DNA of 64,000 bases, taken from positions 144,480 to 208,479 of the forward strand of contig CAIUWA010000011.1 in assembly GCA_903902745.1 (NCBI GenBank), given 5' to 3'. Positions 27,065 through 35,697 of the stretch are shown here, one piece after another. Made by a program: the position numbers and the translations under genes. Position 1 is the stretch's first letter. The number at the start of each line of letters is the position of its first letter. Under the pieces are notes generated by a model. That model was not told where the DNA came from. It ran no database searches and saw only the letters and a list, made by a program, of their open reading frames with translations. The stretch comes from an uncultured Opitutia bacterium. Lineage in GTDB: Bacteria; Verrucomicrobiota; Verrucomicrobiia; Opitutales; Opitutaceae.

Positions 27065-27220
27065 ATGGCGGGCGCACTGTGCCAGTGGTATGATGAAAAG
27101 ATGAAGACGCCGCCGCATCGGGAATTTGTGCCGGTGGAGCCCTTGCGCCTTCCGGGCGTCACCCAGCAATGCTGGACCGGCCCGACCCCCGCTGGAGTCG
27201 TGAACGAAGGCGAACGTTGA
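27065..27220 (+). CDS. Possible 51-residue ORF coupled to the next gene
   Basis: ATG 27065 opens a 51-codon frame containing WYDEKMKTPPHREF, RLPGVTQQCWTG and ending VVNEGER. Its TGA stop (27218-27220) overlaps an in-frame TTG start of the signal-peptidase-like gene at 27217, forming TTGA, a typical translational-coupling arrangement. No signal peptide, membrane segment or known motif. It is unrecognised and may simply be a leader; the overlap is the main support. Confidence 0.4.
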   Translation: MAGALCQWYDEKMKTPPHREFVPVEPLRLPGVTQQCWTGPTPAGVVNEGER

Positions 27221-27774
27221 TTCGCTTGGGCACATGGAGGCGTTTTTGGTCGGCAGCCGCCGGGCTGGCGGTTGGGCTGCTGGCGGGCTGCAATGGGACC
27301 TTGCCCGTCGGCGTGGCCGCCTACAGTGCGGGCATGGGCCGCGAGGCGAAAAATCCGGCACCCATTTCGCGGATGAAAAAATCCGAGGCCATGATGATCG
27401 CAAAACTTTGGGCGTCCAGCGACCTTGCCAACCGGAGCTTCACGACCGTGCTACCGACCGGGAGCATGCTCCCGGTCCTCGATAGCAACAGCATTCTGCT
27501 GATGGAACGGGTGACAGCCGGCGAACTGCGGAAGAACGACATTGCCATCTATCAGAGCGGGAAGGATGGCATGAGGATCGTGCACCGGGCGAAGGAGGTC
27601 ACGCGCGATGGAGTTTATTTTGAGGGGGACGCCAACTCGCGGAGCGACGGCTGGATCGCTTCCGACCAAGTCCGCTGGCGGATCGCCGGCATTCTCTACA
27701 CGTCGCCGCAGGCCCCGGATCCGGCCAAGCCGGATCGTTCCGAACCAGCCGCCTTGGGTCAGCTGCTCCGCTGA
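27217..27774 (+). CDS. Signal-peptidase-I-like (S26) putative lipoprotein
   Basis: 185 residues from TTG 27217, preferred because GAAGG lies seven bases upstream, it overlaps the preceding stop, and it leaves a compact lipoprotein signal RFWSAAAGLAVGLLAGC with the lipobox Cys at 25. An ATG at 27169 is the alternative. The core matches signal-peptidase-like S26 domains: PTGSMLPVL (nucleophile Ser83), ILLMERVTAGELRKNDIAIY, RIVHRAKEV and FEGDANSRSD. The position of the catalytic Lys in bacterial leader peptidases appears as His123, as in SipW/ER-type Ser-His enzymes. It probably acts as a protease or is a degenerate relative at the outer face of a membrane. Confidence 0.7.
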   Translation: MIRLGTWRRFWSAAAGLAVGLLAGCNGTLPVGVAAYSAGMGREAKNPAPISRMKKSEAMMIAKLWASSDLANRSFTTVLPTGSMLPVLDSNSILLMERVTAGELRKNDIAIYQSGKDGMRIVHRAKEVTRDGVYFEGDANSRSDGWIASDQVRWRIAGILYTSPQAPDPAKPDRSEPAALGQLLR

Positions 27775-27791
27775 TTGCAGCGCTTTTAAGC

Positions 27792-29348
27792 TCAGGGCTT
27801 CTTCACCTCGCGGATCGTGATCGCCTGGCCTTCCTTGACGGTGAGCTTGAGGCCGGACGTGTCGACGTTGTGCGCGTTTTCAATCACGAGGCCCCGTTGC
27901 GCGGTGATGTCGCAGTTCACGAACGTGATGCCCTCGATGTAGCTGTCGTATAACCCGTGCATCATGCCGGCGGAGGCGACGGTGCCGTGGACGTTGATGA
28001 GTTTCACGTTGCGCACGATGGGTTGCATGCGGACGTCGCCGGAAACGTTGATGCGCATGTTCCACTCCAGGTTGAACTCGACGAACTGGCGGGTGTCGCG
28101 CAGCTCCAGGTTGCGGTAGGTGATGTTTTCCACCACGCCACCGCGGCTCGGCTGGGTCTTGAACCGGATGGGAGCGAAGTTGCCGTCCGTGGCGATGCAG
28201 TCGCGCACCTCGACGTTGCGGATGCCGCCGGAGGTCTCGCTGCCCATGGCGGCGCCGCCGTGGCCGTAGGCGAAGGTCGTTTTCTCGATGATGATGTCCT
28301 CGCACGGGCGGTTGACGCGGCGGCCGTCTTCATCCTTGCCGGATTTGATGGAGAGGCAGTCGTCGTTGCAGTCGAAGTAGCAGCCGGTGATCAGCACGTG
28401 CCGGCAGGAATCCACATCCATGCCGTCGGAGCTGGGAATGTAATGCTCGGCGATGGACTTGAGCTTCTCGGCGACGACGTTTTCGCAATAGATGAACACC
28501 CAGCCCCAGCGGGCCTCGTTCTTCAGCGTGAGGCCGGATACGCGCACGTCCGTGCAGTTTTGAAACACGACCGAGCGCGGCGGGGTGTTGATGGTGCCGC
28601 CGCCCCCGCCGCCGCGGGGGATGGCGACGCCGGCGGCATTGATGATCGGAATATTTTTGGACGTGTTCCAAAGGCTGAGCGTGCCGGTGGTCGGAAGCGG
28701 CAGGGAGAAAACCTCCTCGGGCTTCGGGAGTGGTCCCGTGGGCGTCGTGGCGGCAAAGCCCGCGCCCGGCGCGCCTGGTCCACCCGGCCCGCCCGGTCCG
28801 CCACCACGACGTCCGCCAGCCGGTGGCGCGCCCGCGCCAGCTTGGCCGCGTTGGCCTCCGGCCGCCGGGGCTCCGCCCGGACCGGGAACGATCCGCGCGT
28901 TCTGGCCGAAGTTGGCCCAGGCGTCGCCCGAGCCGTCGATGAGGCCTTCGCCCGAGACGCTGACGTTTTTCATGCCGACGAAATTGAGGAAGGCGGATGT
29001 CCAATAGCGCTCGATACCCTCCCAGCGCGTGTAGATCGGCGGGAAGTCGGCGATGGTGATGGTGCTCTTGAGGACGGCGTCCTTTTCCACGAGTAGGTCC
29101 ACGCCCTGTTTGAAATAAAGCGCGCCAGTGAGGAACGTGCCCTTGGGGATGACGATCACGCCACCGCCGGCCGCGGCGCACTGGTCAATGGCGGCCTGGA
29201 TCGCCTTGGTGTTGACGGTCTGTCCGTCACCCACGGCCCCGAGCTCGGAAATGACATAGCGGGTTGAGGGCCGCCGCGCGCTTTGGAGCGACATGCAGCC
29301 AACGAGCAGGGCGGCGGACATCGCGAGGAAGATGAGGGCTTTTTTCAT
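27792..29348 (-). CDS. Secreted GH28 polygalacturonase-like lipoprotein
   Basis: 518 residues from ATG 29348, with a lipoprotein signal (IFLAMSAALLVGC, Cys18). The N-terminus VISELGAVGDGQTVNTKAIQ is the typical opening of the GH28 beta-helix. The catalytic region contains DGMDVDSCRHVLITGCYF, then NDDCLSIKSG (the two Asp), GHGGAAMGSE (His), and RFKT in place of the usual RIK. It probably hydrolyses galacturonan or rhamnogalacturonan at the cell surface. A glycine/proline-rich insert (about 28690-28870) interrupts the body between the GSGDAWANFGQNA and FSLPLPTTG segments. It ends 17 bp from the convergent signal-peptidase-like gene. Confidence 0.88.
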   Translation of the reverse strand: MKKALIFLAMSAALLVGCMSLQSARRPSTRYVISELGAVGDGQTVNTKAIQAAIDQCAAAGGGVIVIPKGTFLTGALYFKQGVDLLVEKDAVLKSTITIADFPPIYTRWEGIERYWTSAFLNFVGMKNVSVSGEGLIDGSGDAWANFGQNARIVPGPGGAPAAGGQRGQAGAGAPPAGGRRGGGPGGPGGPGAPGAGFAATTPTGPLPKPEEVFSLPLPTTGTLSLWNTSKNIPIINAAGVAIPRGGGGGGTINTPPRSVVFQNCTDVRVSGLTLKNEARWGWVFIYCENVVAEKLKSIAEHYIPSSDGMDVDSCRHVLITGCYFDCNDDCLSIKSGKDEDGRRVNRPCEDIIIEKTTFAYGHGGAAMGSETSGGIRNVEVRDCIATDGNFAPIRFKTQPSRGGVVENITYRNLELRDTRQFVEFNLEWNMRINVSGDVRMQPIVRNVKLINVHGTVASAGMMHGLYDSYIEGITFVNCDITAQRGLVIENAHNVDTSGLKLTVKEGQAITIREVKKP

Positions 29349-29603
29349 GGGGCTGGATGGGGGCGGGGAGGACGAACGAAGACGCAGGTTAAAGGAACGG
29401 AAAGGAGCGGGGTTGCCACCGGTTGACGAACCGCGGGGCAAAAAGTAGCGGACAAGAGACCGGATCATTCCAGCCAAAATTCTCCTCGCGGCGGCCTCTG
29501 GGCAGAAGCGGGGGGAATTAACCCTGATCCCTTCTCTCCTCCCTTGTCACCCCGGCGGCTCTTGCGCGGCCACCACAGCGGCGGTCTTTGGACGGCTCGC
29601 TTC

Positions 29604-29963
29604 TCAGGGATTTTCCGGCACAGGCAGCTGGGGCAGGCCGGCCGCACCGGCGGACGAGGCAAAGGCCGTGATGGTCACCACCGGGGCCTCCGCGCTCACG
29701 GTGTGCGCGGCCCCGGCGGGGATGTCCACGCGTGTGCCCGCGCCAGCCAGGACGGCAGGTTGGGTCCGCCCGTCATTTATGAGCAGGGTGCCCGCCAGGA
29801 CGTAAATGCGAACGCTGGCATCATGGCAGTGAAGGGGCGCGGCGGGAAAGCCGCCTTGATGCACCGTGACCGGCCAGAGATCATCCCGTGCGATCTCAGC
29901 CAGCACCTCGGTCTTTGAGGCAAAGTGTCCCGGCTTGATCGTGGTCTTGGCGCGCGCTTTCAT
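29604..29963 (-). CDS. Small cupin-domain protein
   Basis: 119 residues. The single cupin fold has PLHCHDASVRIYVLAGTLLI (motif 1, with two His ligands and Arg/Tyr where Glu is common) and GTRVDIPAGAAHTVSAEAP (motif 2 with His). No signal peptide. It is probably a cytoplasmic metal-binding or sugar-handling cupin of unknown substrate. It is monocistronic between the GH28 gene and the amidohydrolase remnant, with 255 bp upstream of the GH28 start and nothing else recognisable in that gap. Confidence 0.8.
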   Translation of the reverse strand: MKARAKTTIKPGHFASKTEVLAEIARDDLWPVTVHQGGFPAAPLHCHDASVRIYVLAGTLLINDGRTQPAVLAGAGTRVDIPAGAAHTVSAEAPVVTITAFASSAGAAGLPQLPVPENP

Positions 29964-30093
29964 TGGCTGGGCGAGCGATGTGTCATGGGAAACCCGGTGG
30001 CGTCAAAGCGCAGGAGTGGGTCAATCGGTCTTTCCGCCATCGAACCTGCACTACTTCCTCCCGGTTCATTGCGGTGGAAAACCGATCCTTGGC

Positions 30094-30594
30094 TTAAAAT
30101 CCCGGCATTTTTTTCCCCGCGGCCTTTTGCGCGAGCTCGGCATCAACGCGGGCCTTGATGGACTCGGCGCGGCGGTGGACTTCATCGGCCACCCGTTCAA
30201 AATCCTGCGACATGATCTTCCCGCGCTGACTGACCAGTTTGCCGCCGATGTAGACCTGCTCCAGATTGGCCTGGCTGCAGGCCAGTACCAGGGTCGCGTA
30301 GGGATCGTGCACCGGCCCGGTATCCCGGTCCCGGGGATTGATGACCAGGAAATCCGCGAATTTTCCCGGCTCGAGGTTCGCGGGCGGGTCGCCGCGGCCC
30401 ACCTCGCGAATCTTTCCGTCCGTTCCCACCACGAGGTAGCCGATGAACGGCGCGCGCTCGGATTCCTTCATGGTGAGCAGGAGGCCGTTCTTGACCAGCA
30501 GCAGCGCGGGGTCCGCCGCCGCCGCGAGCAGGACGGGTCCGGCCAGCGCCTGCAGGAATCCGCCCTTCAGCCATGACCGGATGGATTTTCTCAT
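30094..30594 (-). pseudogene. Amidohydrolase remnant lacking the catalytic barrel
   Basis: The frame is open for 166 residues from ATG 30594 (signal-like LQALAGPVLLAAAADPA). Residues 30-70 (LLLVKNGLLLTMKESERAPF, then LVVGTDGKIREVG) match the N-terminal beta-sandwich strands of amidohydrolases. From residue 74 the sequence jumps to their C-terminal strand set (LEPGKFADFLVINPRD, LEQVYIGGKLVSQRGKI). The whole metal-binding TIM barrel, normally about 300 residues with HxH and later His/Asp ligands, is missing, and no HxH is present. This looks like a clean in-frame internal deletion at about position 30378. It could still make a stable beta-sandwich, but it cannot be an active amidohydrolase. Confidence 0.75.
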
Positions 30595-30789
30595 GCCGGC
30601 TGAAAAGCAAACCGCGAGCCAAACCGGCCGCATCCCGTCGCATCCGCCGCCCGATCGGTTTCAGGCCTCGACGCAACGCCGCTGTGTCGGAGTGCGAAGT
30701 CCCGCCGCTTTGAGCAGTGGTGCGCAAATCCGCAGGTACAGCCACGGAGGCCTTGCGGGTGAAAGGCTTTCGGCAACCTTGGCGGTGCG

Positions 30790-32091
30790 ATGACTACCGC
30801 TTCACCGTCCGTGCGTTCACCGATTCACTATGCGTGGATTGTCGTGGCCGTGACCTTTCTCACGCTGCTCGCGGCGGCGGGCGGGCGGGCCGCTCCCGGG
30901 GTGATGATCCTGCCGGTCTGCAACGAATTCCAGTGGAGCCGGGCGACGGTGTCGTCGATCATCGCGATCAACATTTTTCTCTATGGCCTGATCGGGCCGT
31001 TTGCCGCGGCGCTGTACCAGAGCCTGGGCCTGCGGCGGACGATGCTGCTGGCGATGACACTCATGGGGGCGGGTTACGGGTTGTCGACCTTGGCCACGCA
31101 GTACTGGCAGTTCGTGGTCCTGTGGGGCTTCGTCGTGGGCGCGGGCTCGGGCATGGCGGCGACGGTGTTGGGCGCGGCGGTTGCGACGCGCTGGTTCACG
31201 CAGCGGCGCGGGCTGGTGACCGGGCTGCTGACGGCGAGCACCGCGACGGGACAGCTCGTGTTCCTGCCATCGCTGGCGCGGGTCGTGACGACGCAGGGCT
31301 GGCGGGGTGCGCCGTGGGTGGTCTGCGCCGGAACGGTGGCCGTGCTGCCGGTGATCTGGTTTTTCATGCGCGACGACCCGGTGGATGTCGGCCTCAGGCC
31401 GTATGGGGAAGGAGAGGCCGGAGGACAGGTGACGGTAGACAGGAGACAGGGGACCATGGCCTTGGGAAATCCGGCGAAGCAGGCGATTGATACGCTGCTG
31501 GCGGCGGTGCGGGTGCGGGATTTCTGGCTGCTGGCGGGATCATTCTTCGTCTGTGGGGCGAGCACCAACGGGCTGATCGGCACGCATCTCGTGTCGGCGG
31601 CGTTCGACTGCGGCATCCCGGAAGTGCGCTCGGCCTCGCTGCTGGCGATGATGGGTTTGTTTGACCTGGTGGGGACAACGATGTCGGGCTGGCTGTCGGA
31701 CCGCTTCAACTGCCGTTACCTGCTTTTCGGCTATTACGGCCTGCGTGGCGTATCGCTGCTCTTTCTGCCGGCGGCGCTGGTGGGGCCATCGGCGGGGTTG
31801 ATGATCTTTGCGGTGTTCTACGGGCTCGACTGGATTGCCACGGTGCCGCCCACCGTGCGGCTGACCGGGGAAGTTTTCGGCCGCGAGCGCGCAAGCATCG
31901 TGTTCGGCTGGGTGGTGGCGGCGCACCAGCTGGGCGCGGCCTGCTCCGCCTTCGGCGCGGGCTGGCTGCGCACGAGCACGGGCGCCTACACCGCGGCGTT
32001 CACAGCCGCCGGTCTGCTGTGCCTCGCAGCGGCGGTCGGCGTGCTGCCGGTCGGCCGCGCCGCCAGCAAACGGAAACTGGCGGCGGCCTGA
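30790..32091 (+). CDS. MFS transporter
   Basis: 433 residues with twelve predicted hydrophobic helices. The family loop between helices 2 and 3 is SLGLRRTMLLAM, and the matching loop in the second half is GWLSDRFNCRYLLFGYYGLR. It fits the oxalate/formate-antiporter or monocarboxylate-like subfamily: N-terminal HYAWIVVAVTFLTLL and VCNEFQWSRATVSSI. It probably carries a small organic acid or sugar acid across the inner membrane. The central cytoplasmic loop (about residues 211-221, GGQVTVDRRQGT) is encoded by a copy of a dispersed repeat (31422-31452). It faces the rhamnogalacturonan esterase gene convergently across another repeat. Confidence 0.85.
   Translation: MTTASPSVRSPIHYAWIVVAVTFLTLLAAAGGRAAPGVMILPVCNEFQWSRATVSSIIAINIFLYGLIGPFAAALYQSLGLRRTMLLAMTLMGAGYGLSTLATQYWQFVVLWGFVVGAGSGMAATVLGAAVATRWFTQRRGLVTGLLTASTATGQLVFLPSLARVVTTQGWRGAPWVVCAGTVAVLPVIWFFMRDDPVDVGLRPYGEGEAGGQVTVDRRQGTMALGNPAKQAIDTLLAAVRVRDFWLLAGSFFVCGASTNGLIGTHLVSAAFDCGIPEVRSASLLAMMGLFDLVGTTMSGWLSDRFNCRYLLFGYYGLRGVSLLFLPAALVGPSAGLMIFAVFYGLDWIATVPPTVRLTGEVFGRERASIVFGWVVAAHQLGAACSAFGAGWLRTSTGAYTAAFTAAGLLCLAAAVGVLPVGRAASKRKLAAA
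31422..31452. repeat. Dispersed repeat inside the MFS gene
   Basis: GACAGGTGACGGTAGACAGG and the following AGAC match, with two differences over 24 bases, the complement of the intergenic repeat at 51069-51098. It is in frame and encodes part of the loop between the two halves of the transporter. Confidence 0.75.
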
Positions 32092-32103
32092 ACTGCCTTG
32101 GGG

Positions 32104-32220
32104 CAGGGCGAACCGTCCCGGTGAGCCGTTCGACAAGCTCACGCTCCAAGACCGCGGCTCCTCCTTCGCCAAGGCTTCGGCGGACTAGTCGGCAGGGACC
32201 CCTCGCCCTGCCAAACTCGG
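32104..32220. repeat. Palindromic repeat between convergent genes
   Basis: Outer arms GGCAGGGCGA and TCGCCCTGCC enclose GAGCCGTTCGACAAGCTCAC and the small hairpin CCAAGGCTTCGG. It occupies nearly the whole gap between the MFS and esterase stops and may terminate both transcripts. Confidence 0.7.
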
Positions 32221-32233
32221 ATTCCCCGCTGAT

Positions 32234-33208
32234 CTACGGACTGGCGGGGGCGATGGCCGCGGCCTTCGCGGAAAAATAAGCGGCGACCGGATTGTCCTTC
32301 AACGCTTTCAGGCCGGAGACCACGACCTCGGCGTTGATGACGGCGCCGTCCCAGCCCGGATGGACCGATTCGCCCTTGGGCTTGTCGGGCGTCGGATTGG
32401 GCACGTAAAGCAGATCGGTCTTCTCCTTGCCGAGCGCGTCGAGCCGGCGGCCGATCAATTCATTGAGATCGATGAAGCCTACTTTCTCGGCTGTGGCGAC
32501 CTGGCCCGTCCAGCCTTCGAAGCCGTCCATCGTGCGCTTGATATGCCCGTTGTCGTCCCAGGCCTTGCGCGGGATAAGCGAGCAGACGATGGGCGTGGCG
32601 CCCTTGGCGCGCGTTTCGGCGATGAGCTGCCGGAGATACCAGCCGAAGGTGTGGACCGTCTCGAGCTTGCCGGCCCGGTTGGTGATTTCCTGCGTTTCGT
32701 CGCCGATGCCCTTGAGTTCACCCACGCTGGAGGCGGGAGCGCCGCCGTCGTTGGTGCCGAACTGCATGATGACAGTGTCGCCTGGCTTGATCAGCCCGAC
32801 CATGTTCTTCCAGTTGGCGTTGTAGAAACTCCGGGCGCTGGTGCCGCCGAGGGCGCGGTTGACGACGTTCACCTTCTGCGGGTCGAAATAAAACGTGAGC
32901 GGCGCGCCCCAGCCCCACTGGTTCAGGTTGGTGCCGTCACCGGCGGAACCGTTGCGCACGGTCGAATCGCCGATCAGCCAGAAAGTCGGCAGCTTGTTTT
33001 CGGGTGGCGAGGGCGGCGAGTAGCGCGCGGCACCCGGCGGCCCGGATTGCGTGCGCATGTCCACGCCATGCGTGTCCGGGGGTGGGCGGGGAGCCTGCGG
33101 TGCGGCCGGAGTGGAGGTAGAGGGTGCCGGGGCCGCGGCTTCTTCGGCGTGAGTGGCTGCCGCGCTGAAGAGGGCCGAAAGCAGAAGATAGGGGAGGGGA
33201 TTTTTCAC
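32234..33208 (-). CDS. Secreted rhamnogalacturonan acetylesterase-type SGNH hydrolase (second copy)
   Basis: 324 residues from a GTG at 33208 that begins a signal peptide (VKNPLPYLLLSALFSAAATH). The longer upstream frame would overlap the dienelactone hydrolase stop. A Pro-rich linker follows. SGNH blocks: FWLIGDSTVRNG (Ser), ALGGTSARSFY (Gly), QFGTNDGGAPAS (Asn) and VHPGWDGAVINAEVVV near the C-terminus (His). It is related to the gene at 17587-18525 in block wording and insertion pattern (KGIGDETQEI here, PGIGDETVEL there). It probably deacetylates rhamnogalacturonan. It follows the dienelactone hydrolase by 20 bp, so the two may be co-transcribed. Confidence 0.87.
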   Translation of the reverse strand: MKNPLPYLLLSALFSAAATHAEEAAAPAPSTSTPAAPQAPRPPPDTHGVDMRTQSGPPGAARYSPPSPPENKLPTFWLIGDSTVRNGSAGDGTNLNQWGWGAPLTFYFDPQKVNVVNRALGGTSARSFYNANWKNMVGLIKPGDTVIMQFGTNDGGAPASSVGELKGIGDETQEITNRAGKLETVHTFGWYLRQLIAETRAKGATPIVCSLIPRKAWDDNGHIKRTMDGFEGWTGQVATAEKVGFIDLNELIGRRLDALGKEKTDLLYVPNPTPDKPKGESVHPGWDGAVINAEVVVSGLKALKDNPVAAYFSAKAAAIAPASP

Positions 33209-33228
33209 GAGGTGGGAAGGGGACGGCC

Positions 33229-34119
33229 TCAGACGAGCTTGCGCTTGAAGAAAGCGATCGTGCGGGTCCACGAGAGTTCGGCCGCCGCCTTGTCGTAGCG
33301 TGGCGTGGTATCGTTGTGGAAGCCGTGGTTTACCTCGGGGTAGATGAACGCCTCGTACTCGACGTGCGCCGCCTTCAGGGCCGCCTCGTAAGCCGGCCAG
33401 CCGGCGTTCACGCGGGTGTCCAGTCCGGCATAGTGGATGAGCAGGGCGCCCTTGATCTTCGCGGCGTCAGCGGCCTGGGGCTGGCCGCCGTAGTAGGGCG
33501 CGGCCGCCTTGATGATGTCGGGCAGGCGCCACGCGAGGGTGTTCGCGATGCCGCCGCCGAAGCAGAATCCGGTCACGCCAAGCGCGCCGTTGCAGTCCGG
33601 ATGGCTGTGCAGGAATTTCGCGGCCGCGACGAAGTCCTCTGTGATCTTCTTGCCGTCCAGTTTCGACTGCATGACGCGCCCCGCTTCGTCATCACCCGGA
33701 TAACCTCCCGCGGGGTAGAGGGCGTCGGGCGCGAAGGCCACGAAGCCGGCGAGAGCGACGCGTCGGGCCACGTCCTCGATGTAGGGGTTGAGGCCGCGGT
33801 TTTCATGCACCACGAGCACACCGGGCAGCTTGCCGGTCGCATTCGCGGGCTTCGCGAAGAGGCCGCGCATCTCACCGCTGCCCTCGGGCGACGAATATTT
33901 CACGTAGTCGGACTTCACCCGCGCATCCTCTTTCGGCACCTGCGCGGCAAAGGCGTAATTCGGGTTGAGCATCTCAAGGAGCGCGGCGGCTGTCAGGCCG
34001 CCGATGGCGAACTTGGCGGCCCGTTCCAAAAAGCCGCGGCGGTCGATCTGGCCGTGGACGTAGTAGTCGTAGAGGTCGAGCAGCTCCTGGTCGAATTCCT
34101 TGGCGGTCTTACGTTCCAT
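33229..34119 (-). CDS. Exported dienelactone hydrolase-family protein
   Basis: 296 residues from ATG 34119 ([20 protein letters not shown]). [20 protein letters not shown] is a late Tat-like signal preceded by about 27 residues, a form usual for YghX-type dienelactone hydrolases. The alpha/beta-hydrolase core has [20 protein letters not shown], the nucleophile elbow GFCFGGG with Cys in place of Ser, the acid in YAGLDTRVN and the His in [11 protein letters not shown]. It hydrolyses lactone, ester or related bonds; the natural substrate is unknown. It lies 20 bp upstream of the esterase gene, which fits ester-bond removal from plant material. Confidence 0.88.
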   Translation of the reverse strand: MERKTAKEFDQELLDLYDYYVHGQIDRRGFLERAAKFAIGGLTAAALLEMLNPNYAFAAQVPKEDARVKSDYVKYSSPEGSGEMRGLFAKPANATGKLPGVLVVHENRGLNPYIEDVARRVALAGFVAFAPDALYPAGGYPGDDEAGRVMQSKLDGKKITEDFVAAAKFLHSHPDCNGALGVTGFCFGGGIANTLAWRLPDIIKAAAPYYGGQPQAADAAKIKGALLIHYAGLDTRVNAGWPAYEAALKAAHVEYEAFIYPEVNHGFHNDTTPRYDKAAAELSWTRTIAFFKRKLV

Positions 34120-34221
34120 AAATCTCGGGGGATTGGGGTTATTGCCGGGGGAGAAAAGGAAATTTGCCGGTGGAGAAGGCATGGTCAAACGCGAACGACG
34201 GGCCATCGATCACGGAAGGTG

Positions 34222-34315
34222 TCACGCGAAGCCGCGAAGGTCGCGAAGAAGACAATGAGAGTGATCGAGTCCGCTGCCCCTTCGCGACCTTCGCGACCTT
34301 CGCGGCTTCGCGTGA
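34222..34315. repeat. Palindromic CGCGAAG repeat
   Basis: Left arm TCACGCGAAGCCGCGAAGGT; right arm ACCTTCGCGGCTTCGCGTGA with internal CTTCGCGACCTTCGCGACC. It is a long near-perfect hairpin in the divergent gap between dienelactone hydrolase and rhomboid genes. The rest of this roughly 270-bp gap holds no gene that I can see; both promoters must lie in it. Confidence 0.85.
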
Positions 34316-34387
34316 GCTATTCCGACTGCTCGATCCGAAAATCGCCTTTCGTTTTTCGCCCACTTCGTTCACCCCTGCCGCAGCAGC

Positions 34388-34957
34388 ATGGATGACATCA
34401 CCCGCCAACTTGCGCGGCTCTTCACGGAAGGGCCGTGGTATTTTATCTCGTGGCCGGCGGTGGCGATGGTGGTGGGCACGATCATCGGGATGCTCTCGTC
34501 GCCGGCCGCGCGACAGCTCGCCGTCGTGCCGCGGACCGCGGGCGGCCTGCTCGGGCTCGTCACCGCGCCCTTTGTCCACGCCAACTTTGCGCATCTCTCC
34601 GCGAACCTGCCGCCCTTCATTGTGCTGGGCGGCCTGGTGCTCCATCACGGCGAATCGCAATTTGTCGGGATCACCCTGGCAATCACGCTGGGGCAGGGCG
34701 TGCTGCTCTGGCTGCTCGGCCGCAAGGCTGCGCACGTCGGTATGAGCGGCGTGATCTTCGGTTTCCTCGGCTGGCTGCTGGCGGTCGCGTGGTTCACGCG
34801 CACCACCCCCGACCTGCTGGTCGCGGCCGGCGTGTTGGTCTTCTACGGCGGCATGCTGGCCGGCCTCGCCCCTGCGCGCAACGGGACCTCATGGGAGGGC
34901 CATCTCTTCGGCCTCATCGCCGGCTTGGGCGTGGCGTGGTTCCAATATGGGCGGTGA
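34388..34957 (+). CDS. Rhomboid-family intramembrane serine protease
   Basis: 189 residues, about six hydrophobic helices. The rhomboid signatures are HANFAHLSANLPPF (the HAxxxHLxxN loop), the catalytic Ser120 in HVGMSGVIFGFLGWLL (GxSG motif on TM4) and His172 in WEGHLFGLIAGL (TM6). This is the basic six-helix bacterial rhomboid of the GlpG type, without an extra N-terminal domain. It cleaves transmembrane substrates within the inner membrane; targets are unknown. It is monocistronic. Confidence 0.88.
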   Translation: MDDITRQLARLFTEGPWYFISWPAVAMVVGTIIGMLSSPAARQLAVVPRTAGGLLGLVTAPFVHANFAHLSANLPPFIVLGGLVLHHGESQFVGITLAITLGQGVLLWLLGRKAAHVGMSGVIFGFLGWLLAVAWFTRTTPDLLVAAGVLVFYGGMLAGLAPARNGTSWEGHLFGLIAGLGVAWFQYGR

Positions 34958-34983
34958 CCTCTATCTAGCCTTCCGCATTTGGA

Positions 34984-35574
34984 TTAAAAGTGGATGTCGA
35001 GGATGTCCCAGCCCTTGTGCAGCGGGTTGTATTTGAGCTGCAGCTCGGCCCGGTCGCCGAACCGTTTGATGGTGCCGCCCTCTTTGAATTTGAACGCCTC
35101 GTCCTTCAGTTTTTGGGCTTTTTCTTCCATTCCACGCTCCGCCCTTTCAGCAATGTTGGTCCCGGTGACATGGAAGGGCTTCATCTCCACGATGTCGCTG
35201 TTGGGCGGCGTGCTGGCTGCCATGGCTACCGCCGGCGGGGCGTAGGGAAACGCCCGCCGGATCATGGAGGAAAGCTCCCGACGCACGGTTGATTTGGCCG
35301 GAGGCGCGGTCGCAGCATCAGTGACCGCAATGGCGGTGGAGCTGGTGACAAGGAGAGAGGGAGCGGATAGAAACTTCTGTTTGCCCTCCTCGGATAGGAA
35401 CGGAGGAGGTGGATTGGCCGGCGGGGGAGCCAAGGTCGGCGGCGGATTGGGCGCGGGAGCCGTCGCAGGATTCTCCTCGGCGCGGGCGGTCAACAGGCCC
35501 AGGACGAGGACCGGCGAAAGAATCGTCGAGCTCCAGGTGATGGGCCTCATCAGGGAAATGCGACAGAAGGGCAT
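34984..35574 (-). CDS. Secreted protein of unknown function
   Basis: 196 residues from ATG 35574 (or 188 from 35550); either choice gives a signal peptide (STILSPVLVLGLLTARAEE). A Pro-rich linker follows (PAPNPPPTLAPPPANPPPPF). The centre includes IVEMKPFHVTGTNIAERAER, which resembles the start of a TonB-dependent receptor plug, followed by a charged helix and a terminal KYNPLHKGWDILDIHF. I do not recognise the family. It may be an envelope-associated, TonB-related or lineage-specific protein. It ends 26 bp beyond the convergent rhomboid stop. Confidence 0.65.
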   Translation of the reverse strand: MPFCRISLMRPITWSSTILSPVLVLGLLTARAEENPATAPAPNPPPTLAPPPANPPPPFLSEEGKQKFLSAPSLLVTSSTAIAVTDAATAPPAKSTVRRELSSMIRRAFPYAPPAVAMAASTPPNSDIVEMKPFHVTGTNIAERAERGMEEKAQKLKDEAFKFKEGGTIKRFGDRAELQLKYNPLHKGWDILDIHF

Positions 35575-35697
35575 CGGACTCGTTCCCGGCGGGTTTTGCT
35601 TTATGCCGGTCATTTCGATCGGGCGATCGCAGGGATGCCGTGGCAAGGGGATTTCATCAAAAGGCCAGCGGGGCAGCGTTCCGAACGATCTCCCTTC

